Both the position numbers and the translations under genes were made by a program. From an uncultured bacterium (GTDB lineage Bacteria > Actinomycetota > Coriobacteriia > Coriobacteriales > Coriobacteriaceae), in contig CAJMMN010000026.1 in assembly GCA_905214525.1 (NCBI GenBank), positions 1-33,988 of the forward strand: a stretch of 33,988 bases of DNA, given 5' to 3'. Under the pieces are notes generated by a model. That model was given only the letters and a program-made list of their open reading frames with translations, made no database searches and had not been told where the DNA came from. Shown here piece by piece: positions 7,076 to 14,743 of this stretch (position 1 is the stretch's first letter; each line of letters begins with the position of its first letter).

Positions 7076-7966
7076 ATGGCAGAACAGACCAGCAAGGCAG
7101 ATCGCGTCAAACTCAATCGCGAGCTCGCGCAGATGCTCAAGGGCGGCGTCATCATGGACGTCACCACGCCCGAGCAGGCACGTATCGCCGAGGAGGCAGG
7201 CGCCTGCGCCGTCATGGCTCTCGAGCGCATCCCGGCCGACATCCGCGCCGCCGGCGGCGTGTCGCGCATGAGTGACCCCAAGATGATCAAGGGCATTCAA
7301 GAGGCCGTCTCGATCCCCGTCATGGCAAAGTGCCGCATCGGTCACATCGTCGAGGCGCAGGTCCTTCAGGCCATCGAGATCGACTACATCGACGAATCCG
7401 AGGTCCTCTCCCCCGCCGACGATGTCTACCACATCGACAAGACCCAGTTTGACGTGCCGTTTGTCTGTGGCGCCCGCGATCTGGGCGAGGCGCTGCGCCG
7501 TGTTGCCGAGGGCGCCACGATGATCCGCACCAAAGGCGAGCCGGGCACGGGCGACGTCGTTCAGGCCGTGCGTCACATGCGCAAGATCCAAAAGCAAATC
7601 CGCGACGTTGTCGCCCTGCGCGATGATGAGCTCTTTGAGGCAGCCAAGCAACTGCAGGTGCCGGTCGAGCTGGTCCGCGAGGTCCATGCCACGGGCAAGC
7701 TTCCCGTCGTGAACTTTGCTGCCGGCGGTGTGGCGACCCCCGCCGACGCCGCGCTGATGATGCAGCTGGGCGCCGAAGGTGTCTTTGTCGGCTCGGGCAT
7801 CTTTAAGAGCGGCGACCCCGCCAAGCGCGCAGCCGCCATTGTCAAGGCCGTGGCAAACTTCACCGACGCCAAACTCATCGCCGAGCTTTCGGAGGACCTG
7901 GGCGAGGCCATGGTCGGCATCAACGCCGACGAGATCGAGATCATCATGGAGGAGCGCGGACGCTAG
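7076..7966 (+). CDS. pdxS: Pyridoxal 5'-phosphate synthase subunit PdxS
   Basis: Condenses ribose 5-phosphate, glyceraldehyde 3-phosphate and ammonia to pyridoxal 5'-phosphate. It forms a dodecamer decorated by PdxT, which supplies the ammonia. The 296-residue TIM barrel is clear: GGVIMDV with Asp28, the substrate-binding Lys85 in PVMAKCRIGH, the second lysine in RTKGEPGTGDV, and the phosphate loop GVFVGSGIFKSGDP. The start is the ATG at 7076 with GGGAG upstream; the open frame extends 27 bases further but lacks support. It is followed 20 bases later by pdxT and is divergent from the PdxR-type regulator, so the cluster is self-contained for deoxyxylulose-independent vitamin B6 synthesis. Confidence 0.98.
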   Translation: MAEQTSKADRVKLNRELAQMLKGGVIMDVTTPEQARIAEEAGACAVMALERIPADIRAAGGVSRMSDPKMIKGIQEAVSIPVMAKCRIGHIVEAQVLQAIEIDYIDESEVLSPADDVYHIDKTQFDVPFVCGARDLGEALRRVAEGATMIRTKGEPGTGDVVQAVRHMRKIQKQIRDVVALRDDELFEAAKQLQVPVELVREVHATGKLPVVNFAAGGVATPADAALMMQLGAEGVFVGSGIFKSGDPAKRAAAIVKAVANFTDAKLIAELSEDLGEAMVGINADEIEIIMEERGR

Positions 7967-7986
7967 TCCAGCAGAAAGGATCGCAC

Positions 7987-8574
7987 ATGAGCGATTACGC
8001 AGACCAGACGGTCGCCGTGCTGGCGGTCCAAGGTGCTTTTGCCGAGCACGAGGCGAGGCTGTCCGAGCTGGGCGCACGTTGTATTGAGCTGAGGCAGGCG
8101 GCTGATTTGAAGCAGGACTTTGACCGTCTAGTACTTCCCGGCGGCGAGTCTACCGTTCAAGGGAAGCTGCTTGATGAGTTGGGCATGCTCGAGGAGCTTC
8201 GTACCCGCATCGCCAAAGGCATGCCCGTCCTGGGCACCTGCGCCGGCCTGATTCTGCTGGCTCACGACCTTGCCGCCCATGACGATAAGGGCACGCCGCG
8301 TTTGGCAACCATGGATGTACTTGTCGAGCGCAATGCCTACGGCAGGCAGCTCGGCAGCTTTCGAACCAAGGGGCAGGTAGCCGGCATCGACGGTGAAGTG
8401 CCGCTGACGTTTATCCGCGCGCCCCGCATCATCGAGGTCCACGGCCACGCCAAGACCCTAGCCGAAGTCGATGGCCGCATCGTCGCTGCCCTCCAAGACA
8501 ACCAGCTCGGCGTAACCTTCCACCCCGAACTCGACGAAGACACCCGCCTCCACGAACTGTTCCTACAAATGTAG
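7987..8574 (+). CDS. pdxT: Pyridoxal 5'-phosphate synthase glutaminase subunit PdxT
   Basis: Class I glutaminase that releases ammonia from glutamine and channels it into PdxS. The 195-residue protein has the catalytic triad Cys85 (GTCAGL), His179 and Glu181 (TFHPEL). The oxyanion/substrate motif PGGEST is at 51-56, and the family signature VLAVQGAFAEH is near the N-terminus. GAAAGGA precedes the ATG at 7987. It lies 20 bases after pdxS and is co-transcribed with it. The transcript probably ends in the hairpin tract at 8598-8842. Confidence 0.98.
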   Translation: MSDYADQTVAVLAVQGAFAEHEARLSELGARCIELRQAADLKQDFDRLVLPGGESTVQGKLLDELGMLEELRTRIAKGMPVLGTCAGLILLAHDLAAHDDKGTPRLATMDVLVERNAYGRQLGSFRTKGQVAGIDGEVPLTFIRAPRIIEVHGHAKTLAEVDGRIVAALQDNQLGVTFHPELDEDTRLHELFLQM

Positions 8575-8597
8575 GCATCGAAATCAACAAACGAAAC

Positions 8598-8661
8598 GAG
8601 AGCGGATAATCTCCCACTCTGAGCTTGAATACAGGCTCAAACCGGGAGATTATCCGCTCTC
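8598..8661. repeat. 18-bp perfect inverted repeat
   Basis: GAGAGCGGATAATCTCCC (8598-8615) pairs exactly with 8644-8661, and an inner TGAGC/GCTCA stem sits in the loop. There is no T-run. The inner edge (TCCCA ... CCGGGA) resembles the hairpin at 32915-32964, although the arms differ. Confidence 0.8.
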
Positions 8662-8669
8662 ACACTATG

Positions 8670-8725
8670 TAGTCATTGGGGACGCTCTTAAACGACTAGT
8701 TATTTAAGAACGTCCCCAACGACTA
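8670..8725. repeat. 23-nt inverted repeat, REP-like
   Basis: Arms 8670-8692 and 8703-8725 match at 21 of 23 positions. Both mismatches are A-C on the plus strand and become G-U in minus-strand RNA. The arm motif TTGGGGACG.TCTTAAA resembles GGGAC-type repetitive extragenic palindromes associated with IS200-like RAYT transposases. No such transposase lies in this window. Confidence 0.65.
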
Positions 8726-8774
8726 CCTTCTGGCAACAGAGAAAATGCCGATGTTTTGGCAACGGCAGCGAGCG

Positions 8775-8868
8775 CCCACCAGAGCGAACAAATTGGCATG
8801 AAAAGAGGACGGCATAGACCTTCTGGTCATGCCGTCCTCTTTGAATGACAAGTTGTCGCTCTGGTGGG
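8775..8868. terminator. Long two-stage hairpin, bidirectional terminator
   Basis: The inner stem 8802-8820 with 8825-8842 (18 bp with one bulged A, 4-base loop) is flanked by T-runs on both strands. It should stop both pdxST and the oppositely oriented RGG-protein transcript. An outer stem CCCACCAGAGCGA (8775-8787) with 8856-8868 extends the structure to 94 bases, far longer than a usual terminator. Confidence 0.8.
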
Positions 8869-8884
8869 TGCGCAGCGTCAACTA

Positions 8885-8911
8885 GTTACGCGGTTCGTAG
8901 AACCGCGTAAC
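8885..8911. repeat. 12-bp perfect hairpin with 3-base loop
   Basis: GTTACGCGGTTC (8885-8896) pairs exactly with 8900-8911 around GTA. It starts two bases after the stop codon of the RGG-protein gene. No T-run follows, so it may protect the mRNA 3' end rather than terminate. Confidence 0.75.
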
Positions 8912-8913
8912 CC

Positions 8914-9825
8914 CTAGAAACGGTTGCCGCGGAAGCCGCCGCCGTTACGGCCGCCACGGTCGCCACCGCGACCGCCGCGGTCGTTACCACGGTTGCCGCC
9001 AAAGCCGCCACGGTTGCCACCGCGATCGCCATAGCCACCACGGTTGCCACCAAAGCCGCCGCGACCGCCACGGTCGCCGCCACGGTCACCAAAGCCGCCA
9101 CGGCCACCGCGATCGCCACCGCGACCGCCGCGGTCACCGCCACGGCCACCGCGATCGCCAAAGCCGCCGCGACCGCCACGGTCGCCGCCACGGCCACCGC
9201 GCTCGTCACGGCCGCCGCGAGGACCGCGGTCCTCGTCCAGGCCCATGGCGACGAGCGGAGCGATGACCTTATCGAGAGCGGCCATCAGCTCGGTGGCCTC
9301 CTCGTAAGAAAGCTCGGGCAGGAGCTTCTCCTTCTTGTTGGCAAGCTCGACCAGGCCCTCAGCGGCATCCTCGGCAGCGAAGACAACGATCTTGCGCATA
9401 TCGCCCTCGGCGTCGTCGATGCGGCCGACCAGATCGGCAGCCTCGGCCTCGGCCATCAGACCATCGAGCTCACGAAGGCGCATGCCCAGCAGGTCGGACA
9501 TTTCCTTCTGCTCCATCTTGGGCTTGAGGTCAAGGAGCTTAATGGCGCGCTCGATGTTCGCCATGCGCTCGGCCTTGGCCTCCTCCTCCTTGGAAATAGC
9601 AAAGCGACGGCTACGCAGCAGGCGAGCGGCCTTCTGCATCTTGTCCATCAGCTCTTCGTCATCGTAATCAGCGGCGGCCTCGACAACCTCGGCCTCCTCC
9701 TCGGCGGAAACCTCGTCAGCAGCCTCAACCTCAGCAGCTTCGGTCTCCACGGTCTCGACTGCCTCGACCTCGGCAGCCATGGTCTCGTTCTCGGTCTCGT
9801 TCATGATCTCTTCGTTCTCAGACAT
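8914..9825 (-). CDS. Winged-helix-like protein with acidic head and RGG-rich tail
   Basis: I do not recognise a named family. The 303-residue protein has three parts. Residues 1-60 are very acidic (runs of Glu and Ala). Residues 62-190 are helical and include what looks like a small winged helix-turn-helix (ERAIKLLDL ... KEMSDLLGMRLRELDGLM ... DLVGRIDDAEGDMRKIVVF, about 92-150). Residues 200-303 are a low-complexity Arg-Gly-Gly tail with Asp, Phe, Asn and Tyr interspersed. RGG tails bind RNA and can drive condensate formation in other proteins; here that is inference. AAGGAG precedes the ATG at 9825. It stands alone, ending in hairpins at 8885 and 8802. The tail is encoded by internally repetitive DNA (about 8917-9226), so its length may vary between strains. 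Confidence 0.75.
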   Translation of the reverse strand: MSENEEIMNETENETMAAEVEAVETVETEAAEVEAADEVSAEEEAEVVEAAADYDDEELMDKMQKAARLLRSRRFAISKEEEAKAERMANIERAIKLLDLKPKMEQKEMSDLLGMRLRELDGLMAEAEAADLVGRIDDAEGDMRKIVVFAAEDAAEGLVELANKKEKLLPELSYEEATELMAALDKVIAPLVAMGLDEDRGPRGGRDERGGRGGDRGGRGGFGDRGGRGGDRGGRGGDRGGRGGFGDRGGDRGGRGGFGGNRGGYGDRGGNRGGFGGNRGNDRGGRGGDRGGRNGGGFRGNRF

Positions 9826-9977
9826 GAGACTCCTTCTTGGCCCTCTCGGGCATCATCGCCCCATTCGCGGGGCCCGTCGCGCACTCTTTGCGCTTTATAC
9901 ATTCATGCCTCTCGGCAAAACGTCCATTAGTTTATGGTGTCGCCATCCAATCTAGCTGCAGAATCTATGTGCACACA

Positions 9978-11393
9978 TTAATGCGACATGTGCGACTCGC
10001 GGCGAGCGTACACCAGCGACACCGCGAACCCGACAACGGCAATCACGGCCGCCACGCGCACGGCGGCTGCAAATCCTATCGCCTGGGCAACGTCCGACGC
10101 AACGCCTGCGGCGCCAGCAGCCACCGCAGAACTCGAAAGCAGGCCGATAAACAGCGACGGACCAAACGACGCGGCAATCATGTTCCACGTGTTAAGCAAT
10201 GCCGTTCCGTGAGGATGCTCAGCGGCGGGAAGCGTCTCCAAACCGGCGGTCTGCGAGGGGCTCAGTACCAAACCGACGCCGGCATACACCACAACGGTCA
10301 GCAGCACGACAACGCCGATGTTCATGCTTGCCGCGGTCATCGAGATTGCCGTCTGCCCCACAGCGATCAGGGCAAAGCCGACCGGCAGCAGCGGCCACGC
10401 ACCACGGGCATCCATCACGCGTCCGCCCACAATCGAGGTCACGGCGTTGCAGGCGATCGCCGGCAAAATGAGCAAACCCGCGACAAGTGCGGTCATGCCG
10501 TATGCGCCCTCAAAATAGAGCGGCAACAAAACGCTCATCGAGAACGTCGTCATCATCGACACCACCACAAGCAGGCATGCAGGCCAAAAACGAACGCTCG
10601 CCATGGGACGCACGTTAAGCACCGGATGCTTGAGCTTGAGCTGACGAACCGCAAACAGGCCGAGCACCACAACAGCGGCGAAAAGCGTCGCGATACCGGC
10701 CATCACATTGGTCGAGAACTCGCCTACGGAATACACGAACGCCGTAATGCCGGCAGTGAGCAAAACAACCGACAGAATATCAAGCGTGGTGTTCGAGCGC
10801 TCTCCGACATTCCGAACGAGCTTTGCTGCCGCCGCGGCGACCACGACACCGCCCACCAGCGGCACTACGAACACCGCCCTCCAGCCAAACAACGTGCACA
10901 TAAGACCACTAATCACGGGCCCAAACGCCGGCCCTAGCGTAATGCAGGCACCGCCCAGGCTCAGATACAGACCGAGCTTCTCGCGCGGAGCACAAGATAG
11001 CACCACATTCATCATGAGCGGAAACAAGATGCCCGATCCCGCAGCCTGCAAAATACGACTTGGCAGCAAAACGGTAAACGACGGGGCGACCAGGCACAGG
11101 ACTTCTCCGGCGACCATGCATCCGCATGCGAAAAACAGCAGCTTGCGCGTCGAGAAACGACCGGACAGAAAGGCCATGATAGCCGTAAAGATCGACGTCA
11201 CGATCATGTATCCCGAAACGAGCCACTGCGCCGTGGTAGCGCTCACCGAAAAGACCGCCATGATGTCGTGCAACGCCACGTTAATAATGTTCTCGTTAAA
11301 CGCGGCGACAAAGGCTGCAATATACATTACGACGAGAAACGCCGCAGTGGCCGATGGCGCTACTTGAACTTGTTGCTGAGATTTGCTCCCCAT
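9978..11393 (-). CDS. MFS drug/metabolite exporter, DHA2 (EmrB-like) family
   Basis: Integral membrane proton antiporter, 471 residues, about 14 hydrophobic segments. The first helix ends in NENIINVALHDIM, the counterpart of the DHA2 signature LD.TIVNVALP. The motif A loop between helices 2 and 3 is reduced to GRFSTRK. Motif C in helix 5 is LGPAFGPVISG, typical of exporters. The ATG at 11393 has AGGAAGGA just upstream; the longer frame from 11423 adds only a short unsupported lead. It is divergent from the deformylase gene at 11598, and no regulator is adjacent. Substrate unknown; several drugs or a metabolite are possible. Confidence 0.9.
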   Translation of the reverse strand: MGSKSQQQVQVAPSATAAFLVVMYIAAFVAAFNENIINVALHDIMAVFSVSATTAQWLVSGYMIVTSIFTAIMAFLSGRFSTRKLLFFACGCMVAGEVLCLVAPSFTVLLPSRILQAAGSGILFPLMMNVVLSCAPREKLGLYLSLGGACITLGPAFGPVISGLMCTLFGWRAVFVVPLVGGVVVAAAAAKLVRNVGERSNTTLDILSVVLLTAGITAFVYSVGEFSTNVMAGIATLFAAVVVLGLFAVRQLKLKHPVLNVRPMASVRFWPACLLVVVSMMTTFSMSVLLPLYFEGAYGMTALVAGLLILPAIACNAVTSIVGGRVMDARGAWPLLPVGFALIAVGQTAISMTAASMNIGVVVLLTVVVYAGVGLVLSPSQTAGLETLPAAEHPHGTALLNTWNMIAASFGPSLFIGLLSSSAVAAGAAGVASDVAQAIGFAAAVRVAAVIAVVGFAVSLVYARRESHMSH

Positions 11394-11597
11394 GCATTTC
11401 CTTCCTCTTGGAACAACAGTCACATCGCCCCAGAGGAACAGTCCAGGGCGAGCATGAGCCCTAGACTTACGTCAGACGCCGCACGCAACGGATCTGACAA
11501 CATGGTCCAACGTCGAAAGATTGTAACGCTGACGCGCAGCTTTCCTTCCGCGCTATTATTAAAAGTCCACGAAAGCACGAGACATGAGGAGCCCGCC

Positions 11598-12008
11598 ATG
11601 ATCAAACCCATCATGAAATCCGAGTTCTTTTTACGCCTGCCTTCCGAAGACGCGGGCCCCGATGACGCCGTGACCGGGCAGGACCTCCTGGATACGCTCC
11701 ATGAGCATGAGCACGAGTGCGTGGGCCTTGCCGCCAACATGATTGGCGTGCGCAAACGCATCATCTGCGTAAAGGACGGCAACAGGGCGCTGCTGATGTA
11801 CAACCCTCAAATTCTTGAGCAGGTCAATTCCTATCAGACGAGCGAAGAATGCCTCTCGCTTTCCGGCGAGCGTCCCTGTACTCGCTATCGCCGCATTAAG
11901 GTTGAGTATTTGGACGAGAATTTCGTCCACCGCATCAAAAACTTCTCGGGCTACACCGCCGAAATCATCCAACACGAAATCGACCACTGTTGCGGAATCG
12001 TTATTTAG
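11598..12008 (+). CDS. def: Variant peptide deformylase, Gln replaced by Met
   Basis: Peptide deformylase removes the formyl group from nascent proteins, using a metal held by one Cys and two His. In this 136-residue homologue motif 2 is EECLS (Cys85) and motif 3 is QHEIDH (His126, Glu127, His130), so the metal site and catalytic Glu are present. Motif 1 reads VGLAANM: Met48 stands where the conserved Gln (GLAA.Q) should stabilise the intermediate. The protein stops six residues after the HEXXH motif, shorter than usual deformylases. GAGGAG precedes the ATG at 11598. A TATTAT -10 lies at 11554-11559. It is not next to fmt or priA, so it is unlikely to be the housekeeping copy. Compare the second variant at 19220. 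Confidence 0.8.
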   Translation: MIKPIMKSEFFLRLPSEDAGPDDAVTGQDLLDTLHEHEHECVGLAANMIGVRKRIICVKDGNRALLMYNPQILEQVNSYQTSEECLSLSGERPCTRYRRIKVEYLDENFVHRIKNFSGYTAEIIQHEIDHCCGIVI

Positions 12009-12023
12009 TTCCGCCGATTCAAG

Positions 12024-12062
12024 AAAGCTCCCTGCAGCAAAACAACTGCAGGGAGCTTTTCA
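12024..12062. terminator. Bidirectional terminator between def-like and alaA genes
   Basis: AAAGCTCCCTGCAG (12024-12037) pairs exactly with 12046-12059 around an 8-base loop. T-rich ends flank it on both strands, serving the two convergent genes. Confidence 0.9.
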
Positions 12063-12083
12063 TAGTGCGGAACTTCTATCCCA

Positions 12084-13604
12084 CTAGCTCTGACGGTAAT
12101 GGTCGAAGAAGTCGGCGAGGTCTTCGAGGGACTCTTTGAGCACTTCCATGCGCGGCAGGTACACGATACGGAAGTGGTCGGGCTCAGCCCAGTTAAAGCC
12201 GCCGCCGCGCGTGATCAGGATCTTCTTCTCGTGCAGCAGGTCAAGGGCGAACTGCTCGTCATCGGTAATGTTGAACTTCTTCACATCCATCTTGGGGAAG
12301 ATGTAGAACGCCGCACGCGGCTTAACCACCGAGATGCCGTCAATCTTGTTGAGCGCCTCATACACAAAGTTGCGCTGCTCGTAGACACGGCCGCCGGGGC
12401 GGATGTAGTCGTTGACGGACTGATGGCCACCGAGCGCCGTCTGAACGATCGACTGAGCCGGCACGTTGGAGCACAGGCGCATGTTGGAGAGCATGTTAAT
12501 GCCCATGATGAAGTCGCTCATGCAGCGCTGGTTGCCCGAAAGCACCATCCAGCCAATACGATAGCCCGCGATCATGTGCGACTTGGAAAGGCCGCTAAAG
12601 GTGACGCAGGGCAGATCAGGAGCGAGCGAGGCAATCGAGACGTGCTCGTAGCCGTCCATGCACAGGCGGTCGTAGATCTCATCGGCAAAGATCATCAGCT
12701 GATGCCTGCGTGCAACCTCGACGATGCCCTCGAGCACCTCGCGCGGGTAGACCGAGCCCGTGGGGTTGTTGGGGTTGATGATAACGAGGGCTTTGGTCGC
12801 GCTCGTGATCTTGGACTCCATATCCTCCAGGTCGGGATACCAATCCGCCTGCTCATCGCACAGATAGTGCACAGGATGACCGCCGGCAAGGGTTGCGCAC
12901 GCCGTCCAGAGCGGATAGTCGGGGCTGGGGATCAGAATCTCGTCGCCATTGTCGAGCAGCGCGTTCATCGAAAGCTGAATGAGCTCGGACACGCCGTTGC
13001 CCGTGTAGATATGCTCCATCTGAACGTTGGGCAGGCCCTTGATCTGCGAATACTGCATGATCGCCTTGCGCGCGGAGAACAGGCCACGCGAGTTGGAATA
13101 GCCTTCGCAGTCGGGCAGCTGCTGGCGCATGTCCTTGATGACCTCATCGGGCGTGCGGAAACCGAAGGGCGCCGGGTTGCCGATATTGAGCTTGAGGATG
13201 CGCTCGCCCTCGTCCTCCATACGGGCGGCCTCGTCGACGACGGGACCGCGCACGTCATACAGGACGTTATCGAGCTTGGTGGATTTAGAAAAAGTACGCA
13301 TGGTGGTGCTCCTTGCAATTTGAGCTGAGGGATGGGGTTCGGGCTTGGAATCGTTGCGGGGTGATGATGCCTCGCCTTGATCGGCGTCGCCGGCAAGCAG
13401 CCAGGTAACATCGACCTCCAAAATACGGGCGAGCAGCTCAGCCACATCGCGCCGCGGAATCGTCTTGCCGCTCACATATTGGCTCATCTGACTCTTGCCG
13501 AGTTTTTTGCCGAGCATCTCCGATGCGCGGATCACGTCCGACTGGCGAACGTCGCGATCGGACATAGCCTGTCGCAGACGATCGCTAAACGTCTCTTGGG
13601 CCAC
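12084..13604 (-). CDS. alaA: XRE helix-turn-helix fused to AlaA-type aminotransferase
   Basis: Residues 1-65 are an XRE/Cro-type DNA-binding domain (FSDRLRQAMSDRDVRQSDVI ... GKSQMSQYVSGKTIPRRDVAELLARIL). Residues 66-101 are a Ser/Pro-rich linker. Residues 102-506 are a full-length glutamate-pyruvate aminotransferase very like E. coli AlaA (LKLNIGNPAPFGF, PSPDYPLW, INPNNPTG, PLP lysine at Lys341, equal to Lys240 in AlaA numbering). It makes alanine from pyruvate and glutamate. The GTG at 13604 has an AAGGAGG site 5 bases away. A second, equally good start (AAGGAG plus ATG at 13301) sits exactly at the aminotransferase boundary and would yield a 405-residue AlaA on its own. GTTCAATT repeats upstream suggest autoregulation. 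This is a regulator-enzyme fusion unlike the MocR design, which uses a GntR domain. Confidence 0.9.
   Translation of the reverse strand: MAQETFSDRLRQAMSDRDVRQSDVIRASEMLGKKLGKSQMSQYVSGKTIPRRDVAELLARILEVDVTWLLAGDADQGEASSPRNDSKPEPHPSAQIARSTTMRTFSKSTKLDNVLYDVRGPVVDEAARMEDEGERILKLNIGNPAPFGFRTPDEVIKDMRQQLPDCEGYSNSRGLFSARKAIMQYSQIKGLPNVQMEHIYTGNGVSELIQLSMNALLDNGDEILIPSPDYPLWTACATLAGGHPVHYLCDEQADWYPDLEDMESKITSATKALVIINPNNPTGSVYPREVLEGIVEVARRHQLMIFADEIYDRLCMDGYEHVSIASLAPDLPCVTFSGLSKSHMIAGYRIGWMVLSGNQRCMSDFIMGINMLSNMRLCSNVPAQSIVQTALGGHQSVNDYIRPGGRVYEQRNFVYEALNKIDGISVVKPRAAFYIFPKMDVKKFNITDDEQFALDLLHEKKILITRGGGFNWAEPDHFRIVYLPRMEVLKESLEDLADFFDHYRQS
13299..13318 (-). promoter_or_regulatory. Internal ribosome binding site and ATG in alaA fusion
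   Basis: On the minus strand AAGGAG is followed 7 bases later by an ATG (13301-13299) in frame. It falls exactly where AlaA proteins normally begin (MRTFSKSTKLDNV). This suggests a second product without the DNA-binding domain, or a remnant of two genes that fused. Confidence 0.6.
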
Positions 13605-13625
13605 TAGAACCTCCTTGCTGGCAAA

Positions 13626-13706
13626 GTTCAATTTATACAACACGAATTGAACCTGAGTTCAATTTAGGCAGCAGTATAACGCCGTGCTATTTCGAAAAGT
13701 TCAATT
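13626..13706. promoter_or_regulatory. GTTCAATT operator array before XRE-alaA
   Basis: Four copies of GTTCAATT lie here: 13626-13633, 13645-13652 (inverted), 13657-13664 and 13699-13706. The middle two form a palindrome, AATTGAAC-CTGA-GTTCAATT. A TATAAA -10 on the minus strand (within 13631-13640) is nested among them with TTGAAC 19 bases upstream, so binding would block this promoter. The natural binder is the XRE domain encoded just downstream. Confidence 0.7.
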
Positions 13707-13767
13707 TCAAAAATAAAATGAGCAAGACCTCGAGATTTATCCCAAGGCGATAACGACGTGCACGCAT

Positions 13768-14625
13768 TTAGAGGTATTCGAGGAAACGAGCGGCGGCAAG
13801 CGAAACATCGGCCGTTCGATATATGGCGTTGATCTGCCGATGGGGATGCCCTTCGAGCGGACGCACAGCAACATCGAACTGGCAGCGACGCAAGATGAGC
13901 GCGGGAAGAATGCTCACGCCCAGGCCATCCTCGACCATAGCCATAATCGCATAGTCATCCCAAGTCGACAGTTTTGAGCGCACCGCCAGCCCCGCCCGAC
14001 GGAATAGCGGCGTAATCTCATCATCGGTACCCCGTTCCAGCAGAATAAACTGCTCTCTTGCCAAATCGGTAAGAGAGACGAACTCCGCCGTGGCAAGCAA
14101 CGAATCTGTCGGCACCACCGCCATCAGCTCATCACACACTAAAGACCGTGATGCCATGCCGTTTTCTCGGGGCTCACGCGGGATAAAGCCCAGGTCGCAG
14201 CGCCCCTCCGCCACCCATTGTTCAATCTCTGAGTAATCGCCCATCAGCAACTCATAATCGACGTCCGGGTGATCGGCGCGAAAACGCGCTATGACCGGTG
14301 GCAGCACGTGGGTCGCCACACTCGAAAACGTACCAATGCAGATCTTGCCGCGCATGAGCCCACGCATCTCGTCCACGTGTCGCTGCAGGCGGCCAAACTC
14401 CTCGCAGAGCGCCTCAACCGCCGGCATGATCTGCCGCCCATCGGCAGAAAGCACCACACCCTCGCGGCTGCGGTCGAGCACCTTAAAACCCCAATCGGTC
14501 TCAAGGTCGCCCACCATGCGGCTCACGCCCGACTGCGAATAGCTCAGCCGCTCGGCGGCGCGCGTAAAACTGCCGGCCCGCACGGTCTCGAGCAGAACCT
14601 GCATCTTTTGAATATTCGTTTCCAC
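13768..14625 (-). CDS. LysR-family transcriptional regulator
   Basis: The 285-residue protein has the LysR winged helix-turn-helix at residues 5-64 (MQVLLETVRAGSFTRAAERL, SQSGVSRMVGDLE), then a periplasmic-binding-protein-like effector domain (KICIGTFSSVATHVLPPVIARF onwards). The start is a GTG at 14625 with GGAGGGG upstream. It is divergent from an EamA-type transporter across 118 bases that contain a T-N11-A LysR box. LysR proteins commonly regulate the divergent neighbour and themselves, so control of the transporter is the simplest reading. Effector unknown. Confidence 0.93.
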   Translation of the reverse strand: METNIQKMQVLLETVRAGSFTRAAERLSYSQSGVSRMVGDLETDWGFKVLDRSREGVVLSADGRQIMPAVEALCEEFGRLQRHVDEMRGLMRGKICIGTFSSVATHVLPPVIARFRADHPDVDYELLMGDYSEIEQWVAEGRCDLGFIPREPRENGMASRSLVCDELMAVVPTDSLLATAEFVSLTDLAREQFILLERGTDDEITPLFRRAGLAVRSKLSTWDDYAIMAMVEDGLGVSILPALILRRCQFDVAVRPLEGHPHRQINAIYRTADVSLAAARFLEYL

Positions 14626-14697
14626 GGCACCCCTCCACCTTTACATGAGTTTTTGTCATGTTATCCATGCATTATATTCGCTTTTCTTCTAAAGCCA

Positions 14698-14720
14698 GTT
14701 CACCCATAGTGAACATGTTC
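14698..14720. promoter_or_regulatory. LysR box between lysR and eamA genes
   Basis: GTTCAC-CCATA-GTGAAC (14698-14714) is a 6-bp inverted repeat containing a T-N11-A core. It overlaps a perfect 10-bp palindrome GAACATGTTC (14711-14720). It lies 24-46 bases before the transporter start. Confidence 0.6.
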
Positions 14721-14743
14721 GGATATAGAGGGGATGTCAGCAC

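Larger units (their letters stand above)
8575..8913. other. Gene-free tract packed with hairpins
   Basis: This 339-base stretch between convergent pdxT and the RGG-protein gene holds no ORF I believe. Four separate inverted repeats fill most of it and are listed individually. Confidence 0.8.

Noticed and set aside
8598..8911. CRISPR-like array in the hairpin tract
   Set aside because: The four elements are palindromes of different sequence, not spaced direct repeats.
9044..9307. Pro/Arg-rich ORF antisense to the RGG tail
   Set aside because: It is the mirror of a repetitive Gly/Arg coding region; low complexity and no ribosome binding site.
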